Assembly (NCBI RefSeq): GCF_019697375.1
Contig: NZ_JAHCDI010000004.1
Span: 2,343,324-2,407,323, forward strand
Direction: 5' to 3'
DNA length: 64,000 nt
Source of the DNA: Micromonospora tarapacensis
GTDB taxonomy: Bacteria; Actinomycetota; Actinomycetes; Mycobacteriales; Micromonosporaceae
Shown: positions 52,502-61,125 of the stretch, piece by piece
Position numbering within the stretch: the first letter of the stretch is position 1
Layout of the letters: every line of letters starts with the position of its first letter
Position numbers and translations under genes: made by a program
The notes under the pieces: generated by a model
Database searches by the model: none
Told to the model about the DNA's origin: nothing
The model's input: only the letters and a program-made list of their open reading frames with translations

Positions 52502-53392
52502 CTATACGGTGTGGCGTCGTTCCAGGCTGCTGGTCAGGTAGAGCACGGGGGTCGTGAAGGTGATGCCGGCCTGGTCGGTGGCCTGGTCCAGGGCGTGGTG
52601 CCAGGCGGTGGTGTACCGGGTGGCGGTGTCAGCGCCGAGATGTCCGGTGATCAGGTCGATCGGGCTGTGAGCGCCGGGGTGGGGTCGGCGGTGTAGGTAG
52701 GCGTCGACCTGGGTGTGGCTGGTGAGCCGGTCGATGATGGTGGTCTCGTGCACGGTGGGTGCGGTGAAACCGGCGTGGAGGGCGGCGGTGGTCAGCGGCG
52801 CGACGTCGAAGGCCATCATGGGTCCGGCGGCGGGGCTGCTGTGGCGGCGGAGCCCGTCGATTGCTTCGTTTTCGTTGGCGGTGAGGCCGTCGAGGTGGGC
52901 GTTGTGGTGACGGCGGGCGTTGATGGGCTCGAACGCGGAGAGTATTCCTGCTGGTCGCAGGACGCGGGCTATCTCGCCGAGCGCGGTGGGGAGGTCGGGC
53001 AGGTAGATCAGGACGCTGCGGGTGACGACGCGGTCGATGGTCGCGGTGGCGATGGGGAGGTGGGAGGCGTCGCCGACGACTGGCCGGATCTGTGTCGCCT
53101 GATCGGTTCTGATCTGCGCTAACGCGGTTGCGGAGAGGTCGAGTGCGATGATCGATCCGGTGGGGGCGACTGCCCGCGCGGCGGTGTGGGTGAGCAGGCC
53201 GGTGCCGGCACCGAGGTCGAGGACGTGGTGGCCGGGGTGCAGCCGGGCCGCGTCCAGGACCCGATCGCGGATGTCGGCGAGGAGTCCGGTGAGCGCGGCG
53301 CGGTCTGCGTTGTCGCGACCGGCGTCTCGGTCTCGGGTCAACCATTGCCCTGCCTGCTCGGCGGGTCGTGCTTGCTTGGCCTGCTCACCCAC
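52502..53392 (-). CDS. SAM-dependent methyltransferase, UbiE-like class I
   Basis: A 296-residue methyltransferase. Motif I is HVLDLGAGTGLLTHTAA near residue 52, motif II-like IIALDLSATALAQ, and the post-I region IDRVVTRSVLIYLPDLPTAL. GTG 53392 has GGAGAA upstream. It ends 37 bases before the RiPP precursor start, so it may tailor the peptide, or belong to the general pathway. Substrate unknown. Confidence 0.85.
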   Translation of the reverse strand: MGEQAKQARPAEQAGQWLTRDRDAGRDNADRAALTGLLADIRDRVLDAARLHPGHHVLDLGAGTGLLTHTAARAVAPTGSIIALDLSATALAQIRTDQATQIRPVVGDASHLPIATATIDRVVTRSVLIYLPDLPTALGEIARVLRPAGILSAFEPINARRHHNAHLDGLTANENEAIDGLRRHSSPAAGPMMAFDVAPLTTAALHAGFTAPTVHETTIIDRLTSHTQVDAYLHRRPHPGAHSPIDLITGHLGADTATRYTTAWHHALDQATDQAGITFTTPVLYLTSSLERRHTV

Positions 53393-53404
53393 GAGAGTTC
53401 TCCG

Positions 53405-54322
53405 TTACGCCGTGACGGCCGTGAGTTGGAAACGCGGCGCGACCGCGTTGTTCAGCGATGGGAGAAGTTCGGCGAGTCGGGCGTCCTTCTCGGCGTGGTA
53501 GATCTGGTCGATGGTGGCGATCTGCTCGTCGCCGAGGAGTTCGTGTCCCCGCGCGCCGTAGGTGAAGAACAGGATTTCCTCGGCGTGGAACAGCTCGGCG
53601 TGGCGGTCGAGAAGGTCCTTGCGGTCGATGAGCGTCTGGGTGTCCAGCCGTCCCCGCTTGTGTTCGAGCTGTTCGGTGACCTGGGCGAACTGCACCCGGA
53701 TGGCGATCAGCTCGGCCTGGTACTCGGCGTTGAGGTCGATCAGTCGGGTGATCTGCTCGGGGGTGAGTCCGATCTCGGTGTGGTGAGACAGCATCCTGGT
53801 GAACAGGACCTTCGCCGCGATGCTCTCGCAGGTGATGTCGATGAGGTATCCCGGTCGCGGGAACAGGTTGTGGTTAATGCCGCACATGTCGATGTTCCTC
53901 CAAAGCGTCTCGCTGAATCTGGGTGTTGTTGGGCTACTTCCGGTCGTTCGGCCGTGCGGCGGGGCCCGTGCGTCACCGGTGGTCCGCTGTCGGTGGTGTG
54001 TCGGCGGGGCTGCGGTCTTTGCCGGCACGGGGCCGATGGTGTGCCCGGCGCCGCTGTGGCGCGGCCCGGCGTTGATGGCCTCGGCTGTGGCGACTGTGGC
54101 CAGTTCGTGGTCGGGCAGTCCGCGAGGCAGGTCGGGGCGGCCGGTTGGGTAGATGACGCTGCGGGTGGTGTCGGCGCTGTCCATGACGGCTGCGAGGAGG
54201 TCGTCGAGGCGCCGGTGGACGTCGCTGCTGGTGCAGACGGCGACCGGTCGATCGCCGTGCTTGTGGTGGGAGTAGGCGTGGGTGACCGGAACGGCTTCGG
54301 GCGTCGGCGCGGTGGCGGTCAT
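53405..54322 (-). CDS. Imm1-like N-terminus joined to a helical LTPEQ-type domain
   Basis: The open frame starts at ATG 54322 (ATGA overlap with the PfkB-like gene) and runs 305 codons. The first ~90 residues (TSSDVHRRLDDLLAAV, IYPTGRPDLPRGLPDHELA) resemble Imm1 immunity proteins up to the GLPDHEL motif, then turn into low-complexity Pro/Thr/Arg. The last 160 residues begin at ATG 53887 with a strong GGAGGA site (CGINHNLFPRPGYL) and are helical, with LTPEQITRLIDLNAEYQAELI. Either a fusion or two products from one frame; the second start makes separate translation likely. Confidence 0.6.
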   Translation of the reverse strand: MTATAPTPEAVPVTHAYSHHKHGDRPVAVCTSSDVHRRLDDLLAAVMDSADTTRSVIYPTGRPDLPRGLPDHELATVATAEAINAGPRHSGAGHTIGPVPAKTAAPPTHHRQRTTGDARAPPHGRTTGSSPTTPRFSETLWRNIDMCGINHNLFPRPGYLIDITCESIAAKVLFTRMLSHHTEIGLTPEQITRLIDLNAEYQAELIAIRVQFAQVTEQLEHKRGRLDTQTLIDRKDLLDRHAELFHAEEILFFTYGARGHELLGDEQIATIDQIYHAEKDARLAELLPSLNNAVAPRFQLTAVTA

Positions 54323-55479
54323 CAGGTGTGCCCTGAGGTGAGGTGCGGCCTGCGGGGTGTGGGGGTGAGGACTTCGTTGGTGAGGGTGGCGTAGTGGGCG
54401 GGTGCGGTGCCGGGGTGGTGGAGGGCGTGTCGGGCGAGCCGGACGCCGAGGGCGACGGCGAGGCGGAGTTGGGTGGGGTCGCGGGCGAGGACGGTGAGGA
54501 GCCCTGCGGCGAAGGCGGCGCCTGCGCCGGCCTCGCCCGCGGTGCTGGCGGGTAGCCGGACCTGGGAGCGGGTCTCGGTGAGCAGGGAGCCGTCGCGGTG
54601 TCGATAGATCCGGGTGCTGCTGGGGTTCCTGACGATGATCGCGGCCCCGTTGCCGGTCCGGCGCAGGAGGCGGGTGGCGATGGTGGCGTCGGTGGCGTCG
54701 GTGGCGCCGCCGAGCGCGCGTAGTTGGGGTCGGGTGAGTAGGAGGTGGGAGGCGAGGTCGCGGATCCCGACGACGGCGCGGTCGGTGCGGGTGCTCCATT
54801 CGGGTCCGGGGTCGACGCTGATCAGCAGGCCGGGGTTGCGGTGCCGGGCGGTCCGGAGGATGGCCAGGAGGTGTTGGGTTGATCGGGTGTCGAGGATCGG
54901 GGTGATGTGGACCAGTCGGGCGGCGGCGAGGTAGGCGGTCAGTGCCTCGTGGTGGCGGGTGAGGTGGTCACCGAGGTACTGGTTCGCGCCGGGGACGGCG
55001 AAGCGGGTCGTGGTCGCGTCGTGGTCGATGGTGACGCGCAGTCCGCAGGGTTGCCTGTTGGGGTCGGTGAACAGGAATTGGTGATCGATGCCGAGTGCGG
55101 TGAGTTGCTGCAGGTGAGTGGGTGGTGCGAACGTCCGCCCGGCGACTCCCACGTATCCGATCCGCAGTCCCCGCCGGCAGCAGGCGGCGGCGATTGCGGT
55201 GTTGAACGCTGCCCCGCCGAGTTTCGGGTGGTCAGTTCCCCGGTTGGCCATGTCCTTGACGGCGGTGTGGAGGGTGGCGAGGTCGATCCGGCCGGCGTTC
55301 ACCGCGGTGATGAGCCGTGTGAGCTGGTCGGTGGGCGAGGCGGTTCCGTCGCCTCCCGGCGGTCTGATCATGTAGTCGGTCGTCAGCGATCCGATGGCGA
55401 CGAGGTGCGGGGTGGTCTGGTCGTCGGTCGTCGCAGCCGCCCCGGGCGCGGGGGTGTCGGGTCGGGTCATGGTGGTCAC
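54322..55479 (-). CDS. PfkB-family protein lacking the catalytic Asp
   Basis: A 385-residue ribokinase-fold protein from GTG 55479 (GTGA overlap with the next gene upstream; ATG 55470 possible). It has VAIGSLTTDYMIRPPGGD, KLGGAAFNTAIAAACCRRG, VHITPILDTRS and the C-terminal EAGAGAAFAAGLLTVLA. The GAGD catalytic motif is altered to GAGA, removing the general base, so phosphotransfer is doubtful. It is the second PfkB-like protein in the operon with a changed motif. A sugar- or nucleoside-binding role is possible. Confidence 0.75.
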   Translation of the reverse strand: MTTMTRPDTPAPGAAATTDDQTTPHLVAIGSLTTDYMIRPPGGDGTASPTDQLTRLITAVNAGRIDLATLHTAVKDMANRGTDHPKLGGAAFNTAIAAACCRRGLRIGYVGVAGRTFAPPTHLQQLTALGIDHQFLFTDPNRQPCGLRVTIDHDATTTRFAVPGANQYLGDHLTRHHEALTAYLAAARLVHITPILDTRSTQHLLAILRTARHRNPGLLISVDPGPEWSTRTDRAVVGIRDLASHLLLTRPQLRALGGATDATDATIATRLLRRTGNGAAIIVRNPSSTRIYRHRDGSLLTETRSQVRLPASTAGEAGAGAAFAAGLLTVLARDPTQLRLAVALGVRLARHALHHPGTAPAHYATLTNEVLTPTPRRPHLTSGHT

Positions 55480-56450
55480 CGGCCGGCGTGCGTGCGGGGG
55501 TCGAGGTCGGGGGTGCGGGTACGGGCGAGGTAGAGGACGTAGTCGGCGACGGTGGGTTCGGTGATGCCGAGTTGGCCGGGGTCGCGCAGCAGGGTCAGTT
55601 CGGAAGCGAGTAGGTCGCCGGTGCGCGGGTCGAGGATGATCAGGTCGCGGGTGGTGTTGTCGGGGCTGGTGGCGCTGACCGCTATGCCGGGGCGGCCGGC
55701 GCGGTCGGTGACGGTGCCGTGGTGGAGCAGGCCGTCGGTGTCGCGTAGGACGGCGATGGCGGCGGCGCGTACGGCCAGGTTGGGGGTGTGCCAGCCGTTG
55801 ATGTCGGCGAGGGCCCGCAGGGCTGCCGGGGGGCCGATGGCGGTGATTGGGTGGATGTCGTTGATCTGTCCGGCGAGGAGGGCCGGGTCGGTGGCCAGTG
55901 GCCCGGTGACGGCGGCGGGGAGTCCACCGGCGGGGTGGGTTTGGTCGTGGGTCGGGTCGCCGGTGGCGGGGTGTCGGGTGCTGATGATGCGGCCGGAGCC
56001 GTCATCGGCGCGCCAACGCTGTTCGTCGTGCAGGATGGTGACGGTGCGCGTCCGGCCGCGGGTGCTGGCTGTATCGGCGGCCCATTGTCGGATGCGGATG
56101 TGGGCGTAGGAGCCGGTGGTGGCGTCGCAGCCGCTCGCGACGATGCTGGCGACCAGCGCGTGCAGCGGTTCGCGGGCGGGTGTTGATGCCGGCAGGGGCG
56201 TCGGCGGGGAGGCGGGTTCGCGGGCGAGGTCGCGCAGGTCCGCCGCAGACGTCGCCGCCGGTAGCCGGCACGGCTCGACCGGCGCGGCAGCCGGCTGGGT
56301 CGATGGGGCGGCGCTCGGCCGTGGTGCCGGCTGGGCTGCCAGGTGGGGAACCGCGACGACAGCGAGCACACCCACCGCGACGGCGAGGGTGACGACCGCC
56401 GTCGCGGTTCTGTAGCGGCGACGCGTGGGGTGCTGGTTGAAGGGGGTCAC
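55476..56450 (-). CDS. CU044_5270-like membrane-anchored protein
   Basis: A 324-residue protein with one N-terminal membrane helix (TATAVVTLAVAVGVLAVVAVPHLA), a Pro/Ala-rich linker and an extracellular domain. That domain has YAHIRIRQWAADT, VRAAAIAVLRDTDGLLHHGTVTDRAGRPGIAVS and LIILDPRTGDLLASE. This matches the actinomycete CU044_5270 family usually paired with ECF sigma factors, though no sigma gene is adjacent here. GTG 56450 is preceded by GGGAG. Function unknown. Confidence 0.7.
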   Translation of the reverse strand: MTPFNQHPTRRRYRTATAVVTLAVAVGVLAVVAVPHLAAQPAPRPSAAPSTQPAAAPVEPCRLPAATSAADLRDLAREPASPPTPLPASTPAREPLHALVASIVASGCDATTGSYAHIRIRQWAADTASTRGRTRTVTILHDEQRWRADDGSGRIISTRHPATGDPTHDQTHPAGGLPAAVTGPLATDPALLAGQINDIHPITAIGPPAALRALADINGWHTPNLAVRAAAIAVLRDTDGLLHHGTVTDRAGRPGIAVSATSPDNTTRDLIILDPRTGDLLASELTLLRDPGQLGITEPTVADYVLYLARTRTPDLDPRTHAGR

Positions 56451-56567
56451 GATCGATACTCCCTGGTCATGTGGTGGGCAACGCCAGGACCATTGGTCCC
56501 GCTCGCCGGTGGGAATGGCGTGCGTCGGTGCGACGGTGGCGGTCGGCCCGTACCGGGCCTGGGCTCG

Positions 56568-56828
56568 TCAGGAGCACGGAAGGCCGAGCAGTTGAAGGGT
56601 CTCCGGCGCGGGAACGCTCTGGTTCACGCGCTGCGCCCAGGCGTGCTGGCTGCACGGGTGGGGTGTGAGGTGGGCGTAGGCGGTGCGGCATTGGGTGCAC
56701 ATGCCCTGCTCGTCGACGGTGTGCAGGGCCAGGATGGCGGCGGCCGACGCCGCGAGGCTGACGACCGACTCGGCGGCCGGTGTGGGCGGCGGGGTGTCGG
56801 GTCTGACGGCGAGGGTGGACACAGGCAT
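56568..56828 (-). CDS. Small Cys-rich protein, 86 residues
   Basis: An 86-residue protein with CTQCRTAYAHLTPHPCSQHAW, a CxxC plus HPCxxH arrangement that could bind zinc. The first half is Ala/Val-rich. Such short proteins occur in mobile and regulatory regions of actinomycetes, but no function can be named. It lies between the CU044_5270-like gene and a small membrane-protein gene. Confidence 0.6.
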   Translation of the reverse strand: MPVSTLAVRPDTPPPTPAAESVVSLAASAAAILALHTVDEQGMCTQCRTAYAHLTPHPCSQHAWAQRVNQSVPAPETLQLLGLPCS

Positions 56829-56858
56829 TTCGTTCCTCTCGTGACGCGGTCGCGGGGT

Positions 56859-57038
56859 CTACTCGGGTGTCGTTGCGAGGTGGGTGAGAGCCCCGAGGAG
56901 GAGGAAAATGACCAGCGCGGTGGCGGCGATCCGGCTGATGCGGTAGCGGATGATCAGCCAGGTGGTTCGGCTGCTGGCGGCGAAGACGAGCGCGAGGACA
57001 AGCACGATGACGCCGATGGCGGCGCCGGGGGCGGTCAT
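56859..57038 (-). CDS. Small membrane protein, 59 residues
   Basis: From ATG 57038 (ATGA overlap with the preceding gene) the frame encodes two hydrophobic helices, AIGVIVLVLALVFAAS and IAATALVIFLLLGAL, linked by a basic loop (TTWLIIRYRISR), ending at TAG 56859. The overlap and two-helix pattern support a real gene. It may modify a membrane neighbour or anchor a protein; no family is recognised. Confidence 0.6.
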   Translation of the reverse strand: MTAPGAAIGVIVLVLALVFAASSRTTWLIIRYRISRIAATALVIFLLLGALTHLATTPE

Positions 57039-57655
57039 GATTGGCTCCGGTGGTAGCCGGGGATGGTGAGCTGGGCCTGGCCCCAGTGCGGCTGCGACAG
57101 CCTCGGCTGCTCGTGAACAAGGAGCCCGGCCGCGGCGTGGAAGCCCAGGAGCTGCGCAAGGCCGGCTCGGGTGGTGTGGACCTGCAGGATCAGGCGGTGC
57201 AGGGTGACGGCGTCCAGAGTGACCGCCGGTCTCGCTGGCAGGCCCGGCTGCGCGAGCGGGTACGCCGGTGGTGGGGGTGCGTGTTCGGTGAGCCAGCGGC
57301 CGAGGGCGGCGCGGCGACCGTTCGGGAAGTGGATCAAGGTTTGGGTGCGCCAGACGGCGAGGTAGGTGGCGTGGTCGGCGGTGTCGAGGGGGTGTTCGGG
57401 TGCGTCCGCCGGTAGGGCGGTGGCGATCTCGATGGTGTTGATGGGCCGGCGGGTATCGGCTGCCGGCGCGGAGATGACATTGCAGATCCAGCCGCCGTGG
57501 TAGGGGTGCAGGGGGGTGACGGTCCAGCCGCGGTGCAGGTAGAGCCGCTTCCCGCCGGCCTCCTCCGGCGGTCGCAGCCGGGGCTGTGACCGCAGGTAGT
57601 GCAACGCGGAGACCAGGGATGGATCCGGTCGGGGCACCGTCTGTGGGTTGGTCAT
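57035..57655 (-). CDS. Hypothetical protein, 206 residues
   Basis: Starts at ATG 57655 in ATGA overlap with the decarboxylase gene, and ends in ATGA overlap with the small membrane-protein gene. It contains LRPPEEAGGKRLYLHRGWTVTPL, GGWICNVIS, and a Pro-rich loop before RLILQVHTTRAGLAQLLGFHAA. No known domain is recognised. Its placement within a tightly coupled run suggests involvement with the decarboxylase/permease genes. Confidence 0.65.
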   Translation of the reverse strand: MTNPQTVPRPDPSLVSALHYLRSQPRLRPPEEAGGKRLYLHRGWTVTPLHPYHGGWICNVISAPAADTRRPINTIEIATALPADAPEHPLDTADHATYLAVWRTQTLIHFPNGRRAALGRWLTEHAPPPPAYPLAQPGLPARPAVTLDAVTLHRLILQVHTTRAGLAQLLGFHAAAGLLVHEQPRLSQPHWGQAQLTIPGYHRSQS

Positions 57656-58863
57656 GGTGAGGTCCTTGTCCGGCTCAGGCGGGTACGCGGAACACGGGCT
57701 TTGGGAGAGGGCGCCGCCGGTGACGCGGGCGGGCGGGCGGCGGTCAGGTCGGTGATGAACTCGTCGATCTGGTCCTGGGTGACGCCGGGCATGCAGACGA
57801 TGTGGGCGGTGTGCCCGTCGCTGGCCAGGACCCACTTCGCCAACACCTGCGCTGGGGGTTGGTCGAGGGTGACGGTGAACGCGTGCGGGTTGAGCCCTGC
57901 CGGCCAGCCGATCCGCTGCAGTTCGCGGTAGGTATGGGTGGCCAGGTCGCGGGCGGCCTGTGCGCGGTGGCGGAGTCCGTCAACGCCGAGGGTGGTCAGC
58001 GACCACCACAGCAGCAGGGGGGTGTGGCCGGAGCGGGATCCGGTGATGGTCGTGTCGGCGCTGCCTGTGTAGGCGATTCGGCCACCGGCGGGAGTGCGGG
58101 GCGGTTCGGCGTAGACGAGGACCCCGCATGGCATCAGCGTGCTCAAATACTTGTGGCCGCTGATGACCATGCTGGTGGCGCCGGCGGTGAAGTCGAACCC
58201 GGGTCGGGTCTCAGCGGGAAGCAATGCCAGCGGGATCCCGGACAGGGCGGCGTCGACGTGGATACGGCGGCGGGTCACGGCCAGGTCGTCGCAGGCGGCG
58301 GCGATAGCCGCGACGTCATCGACGGCTTCGCGCATCGTGGTGCCCGCCGTGGCGACGATCATCGCCGGGCGGTGCCGGCGGCGGGCGATCTCCCCCGCCA
58401 GGTCGGCCACGTCGATCCGTCCGGTGTCGTCGGTACGGACCATCACCAGCGGCAGCTTCAAAAGGCGGCTGCTCTTGGCGACCGAGTAGTGCGCGGCGGC
58501 GGAGGTGTAGACGACCAGGTCTGAGTAGCGCTGCCACGCCTCATCCAGAGCGTGCAGTGTCCCCTCCGACGAGCCGCCGGTGACATACCCCCACGCCTGA
58601 GCTGGTGCGCGGAGCATGTCGGCGACAATGGCGACGACTTGCTGCTCGATGTGCTTGGTGTGGGCGCGGCCGTGACCGAGGTCCCACGGATCGCCGACGT
58701 TGTTGAGCAGCAGACCGGTCATGATGTCGGCCAGGGCGGGGAAGGTGACATCCCGCGCGCCGGGGAACCCGATGTCGTAGCGGCGGCTCTCCCGCGCTCT
58801 GGCGAGCAGGTCCGCTACGACGGTCTCGGGTTCGACGCGGCCATCGACGGCCGGTGCTATCAC
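57652..58863 (-). CDS. PLP-dependent amino-acid decarboxylase, histidine-decarboxylase-like
   Basis: A 403-residue group II decarboxylase. The cofactor-binding Lys is in MVISGHKYLSTLMPCGV, and the ring-stacking His and preceding region in YTSAAAHYSVAKSSRLLKL. Other signatures are GYVTGGSSEGTLHAL and VDAALSGIPLAL. It most resembles bacterial histidine decarboxylases, which make histamine from histidine. The adjacent APC permease could exchange substrate and amine. GTG 58863 overlaps the upstream stop (GTGA). The short C-terminal tail is Pro/Arg-rich. Confidence 0.85.
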   Translation of the reverse strand: MIAPAVDGRVEPETVVADLLARARESRRYDIGFPGARDVTFPALADIMTGLLLNNVGDPWDLGHGRAHTKHIEQQVVAIVADMLRAPAQAWGYVTGGSSEGTLHALDEAWQRYSDLVVYTSAAAHYSVAKSSRLLKLPLVMVRTDDTGRIDVADLAGEIARRRHRPAMIVATAGTTMREAVDDVAAIAAACDDLAVTRRRIHVDAALSGIPLALLPAETRPGFDFTAGATSMVISGHKYLSTLMPCGVLVYAEPPRTPAGGRIAYTGSADTTITGSRSGHTPLLLWWSLTTLGVDGLRHRAQAARDLATHTYRELQRIGWPAGLNPHAFTVTLDQPPAQVLAKWVLASDGHTAHIVCMPGVTQDQIDEFITDLTAARPPASPAAPSPKARVPRTRLSRTRTSP

Positions 58864-59669
58864 GGCTGCCTCCGCCGTGATCGTGGATCATGCCCCCGCC
58901 CGGCGGCGGGCCGGGTGACCTGGCCGGAGCGGGCGAGGTCGGACTGCCACAGATTGTGGTTGAGTTCCGCCATCCACCGCAGCACATTCGTGTGTTCCGG
59001 GTCGGTGGCGAGTTGATCGATACCGACGACGTTGTATGTGTACGGGGCGTCGATCATTGACGAGCTCAGCGCGTGCGTGGAGTGCACCGTCATGGTGTTG
59101 AACTCGGACAGGCCGCGCCGGTCGAGGGTGATCGTGGTCGTGTCGGTCATCACGATGCGGACCAGTCCCGGCACATCGCTGTACCCGTCGACCCTTTCCC
59201 GGGTCTGCTCCCAGGAGCCGGTGTGGGTGTCCAGGCTCGACACGGCCAGCCCGACGTACCAGGCGTCGGCGGCCATCTGCGGGTCCACCCGGTCGGCCAG
59301 ATCCCGACGCGGGTCGAACGGTGTGCCACCACGCTGCGTGACCACCTCGTTCAACCGGAACAACAACCGCGGCAGATCCGCCGCCTCGGGCCCGGCCAAC
59401 CACAACCGGGTGGCCGCGTGCACGGCCAGCCAACCCGGCCGGTCGGGCTGGGCGTAGAGGAACGCGAGCGCGTGGGCGGCGAGCGGGTCGTGGTAGCGAC
59501 GTTCCCAGGCGTGCATCGCGTGCTGCACGTTCATTCTCCGCAGCCGCCCGATGGCCTGTATCCGCAGACTCGTGTCCCGTTTGAGGTCCTGCAGCCTGGC
59601 CTCATGATCATCCGCCGGACTCCGCGTCCCGGTTTCGTGCCGGGCGAACCCTGCCGTTTCCGCCGTCAC
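58860..59669 (-). CDS. Hypothetical protein, 269 residues
   Basis: Starts at GTG 59669 four bases after the permease stop and overlaps the decarboxylase start (GTGA). It contains YHDPLAAHALAFLYAQPDRPGW, LPRLLFRLNEVV, MAADAWYVGLAVSSLD and SEFNTMTVHSTHALSSS. No membrane segment and no recognised domain. The two flanking couplings place it firmly in the decarboxylase/permease unit. Confidence 0.65.
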   Translation of the reverse strand: MTAETAGFARHETGTRSPADDHEARLQDLKRDTSLRIQAIGRLRRMNVQHAMHAWERRYHDPLAAHALAFLYAQPDRPGWLAVHAATRLWLAGPEAADLPRLLFRLNEVVTQRGGTPFDPRRDLADRVDPQMAADAWYVGLAVSSLDTHTGSWEQTRERVDGYSDVPGLVRIVMTDTTTITLDRRGLSEFNTMTVHSTHALSSSMIDAPYTYNVVGIDQLATDPEHTNVLRWMAELNHNLWQSDLARSGQVTRPAAGRGHDPRSRRRQP

Positions 59670-59673
59670 GCCC

Positions 59674-61125
59674 TCACACCTCCAGCTCGGCCAGGCGCTG
59701 GTCCCGCACGGTCAGGGCGTTCGGAGTGCCGTGGCCGAGTTGCTGGTAGACGTCAGGATCGGCGTGGCGTAGCCACTCGCCCCGGGCCAGCCCGACCAGC
59801 CCGGCGCCCGCGACCAATGCCGGTATCAGCCAGGGCAGCGGCGAGCCCGGCGCGGTGCCCAGCAGTGATGCCAGGTTGCCGGCCATGAACACGAGGACCA
59901 GGAAGCCCACCACGGCCCCGACGGCGGGGAACACTTGCCGAACCCACATCGACTCGTTGGCGCCCCGCCCGGCGGCGAAGAATCCCAGCGCGGCCACCGA
60001 CGCCACCGTCAACAGCAACATGATCGATACGGCGCCGATCGTCGAGCACCACACGAACAGGGTCATCGGATCGGCGCCGGCTGCCACGAAGGCTGTCACC
60101 ACCACGGCTGCGGTCACGGACTGGACCGTCGAGCCGCCCAGCGGCGCCCCGCCGTGCGCGCCGCCGCTGACCGCCGCCATCGCCACCGGCAGGACCCGCT
60201 CCCGCGCCAGCGCGAACACATACCGGGCCGCAGCCGAGTGGAACGCCACCATCGCCGCCACGACACTGGTCACCAGCAACAGGGTCGCCAACGTGCCCAC
60301 ACCCGCGCCGAACACCCGCTCCAGCACCGCGAACGGCGACTGCGTCGGGTCCGCCGCCGCGAGCACCACCGAGCCCGGACCGACCGCCGTCGCGTACGCC
60401 CACGCCGAAAGGCAATAGAACAGCCCGAGGAACAGAATCCCCCCGAACGTCGCCCTGGCGACCGCCCGTGGTGTGCGGGACTCCTCCGCGAACGCCGGTG
60501 GTGTCTCCGCACCGGCGAACGCGGCCATCCCGAAAGCGAGGGCACCGGACACCCCGGCCGTCATCAGACCCGACGGCGCCAACGACTCCAGACTCACCCC
60601 ACCGGCGGCCGGATTCGAGAACGCGGCGATGTCGAACAACACGATCGTGGCCAACTCCACCGCCAACAGGGCACCGAGCACCCTCGCGTTCGCGGCACCG
60701 CGAAGTCGGCCCAACACCGCCACGACCAGCCACACCAGCGCCGCCCACGCCCACCACACCCCGCCGGCCAGCCCCGCCAACGTGGCGCCGATCAGGCCGT
60801 ACAACGAAATCTGGATCGCGTTGTAACCCAGCAGCGCCACTGCCGCGCCGGCCACCCCGAGTCTCGGGCTCAGCCCTCGCGCGAGCTGGGCGTAGAACGG
60901 GGCACTATGCGGAACGTGCCGGGCCATCGCCACATAACCCACCGCCAGCAACCCCAACGCCACCATGATCACCAGGAAGGACAACGGCACACCGACCACA
61001 CCCGTCAGGGCGTACGTCGACACGATCCCCCCGACCAACACCGTCAGCGGGGAACTCGCGCCCACGCCGAACACCCACAGAGCGCCACCACCGAGCGTGC
61101 GCCGCGCCAACGTCACCTGACTCAC
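59674..61125 (-). CDS. APC-family amino-acid permease
   Basis: A 483-residue integral membrane protein with about 12 helices. The APC signature is seen in helix 1 (WVFGVGASSPLTVLVGGIV) and the central GALAFGMAAFAGAETPPAFAEESRTPRA. GTG 61125 overlaps the upstream stop (GTGA). Next to a decarboxylase it may work as a precursor/product exchanger, for example histidine/histamine, or supply an amino acid to the pathway. The short cytoplasmic tail ends RDQRLAELEV. Confidence 0.9.
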   Translation of the reverse strand: MSQVTLARRTLGGGALWVFGVGASSPLTVLVGGIVSTYALTGVVGVPLSFLVIMVALGLLAVGYVAMARHVPHSAPFYAQLARGLSPRLGVAGAAVALLGYNAIQISLYGLIGATLAGLAGGVWWAWAALVWLVVAVLGRLRGAANARVLGALLAVELATIVLFDIAAFSNPAAGGVSLESLAPSGLMTAGVSGALAFGMAAFAGAETPPAFAEESRTPRAVARATFGGILFLGLFYCLSAWAYATAVGPGSVVLAAADPTQSPFAVLERVFGAGVGTLATLLLVTSVVAAMVAFHSAAARYVFALARERVLPVAMAAVSGGAHGGAPLGGSTVQSVTAAVVVTAFVAAGADPMTLFVWCSTIGAVSIMLLLTVASVAALGFFAAGRGANESMWVRQVFPAVGAVVGFLVLVFMAGNLASLLGTAPGSPLPWLIPALVAGAGLVGLARGEWLRHADPDVYQQLGHGTPNALTVRDQRLAELEV

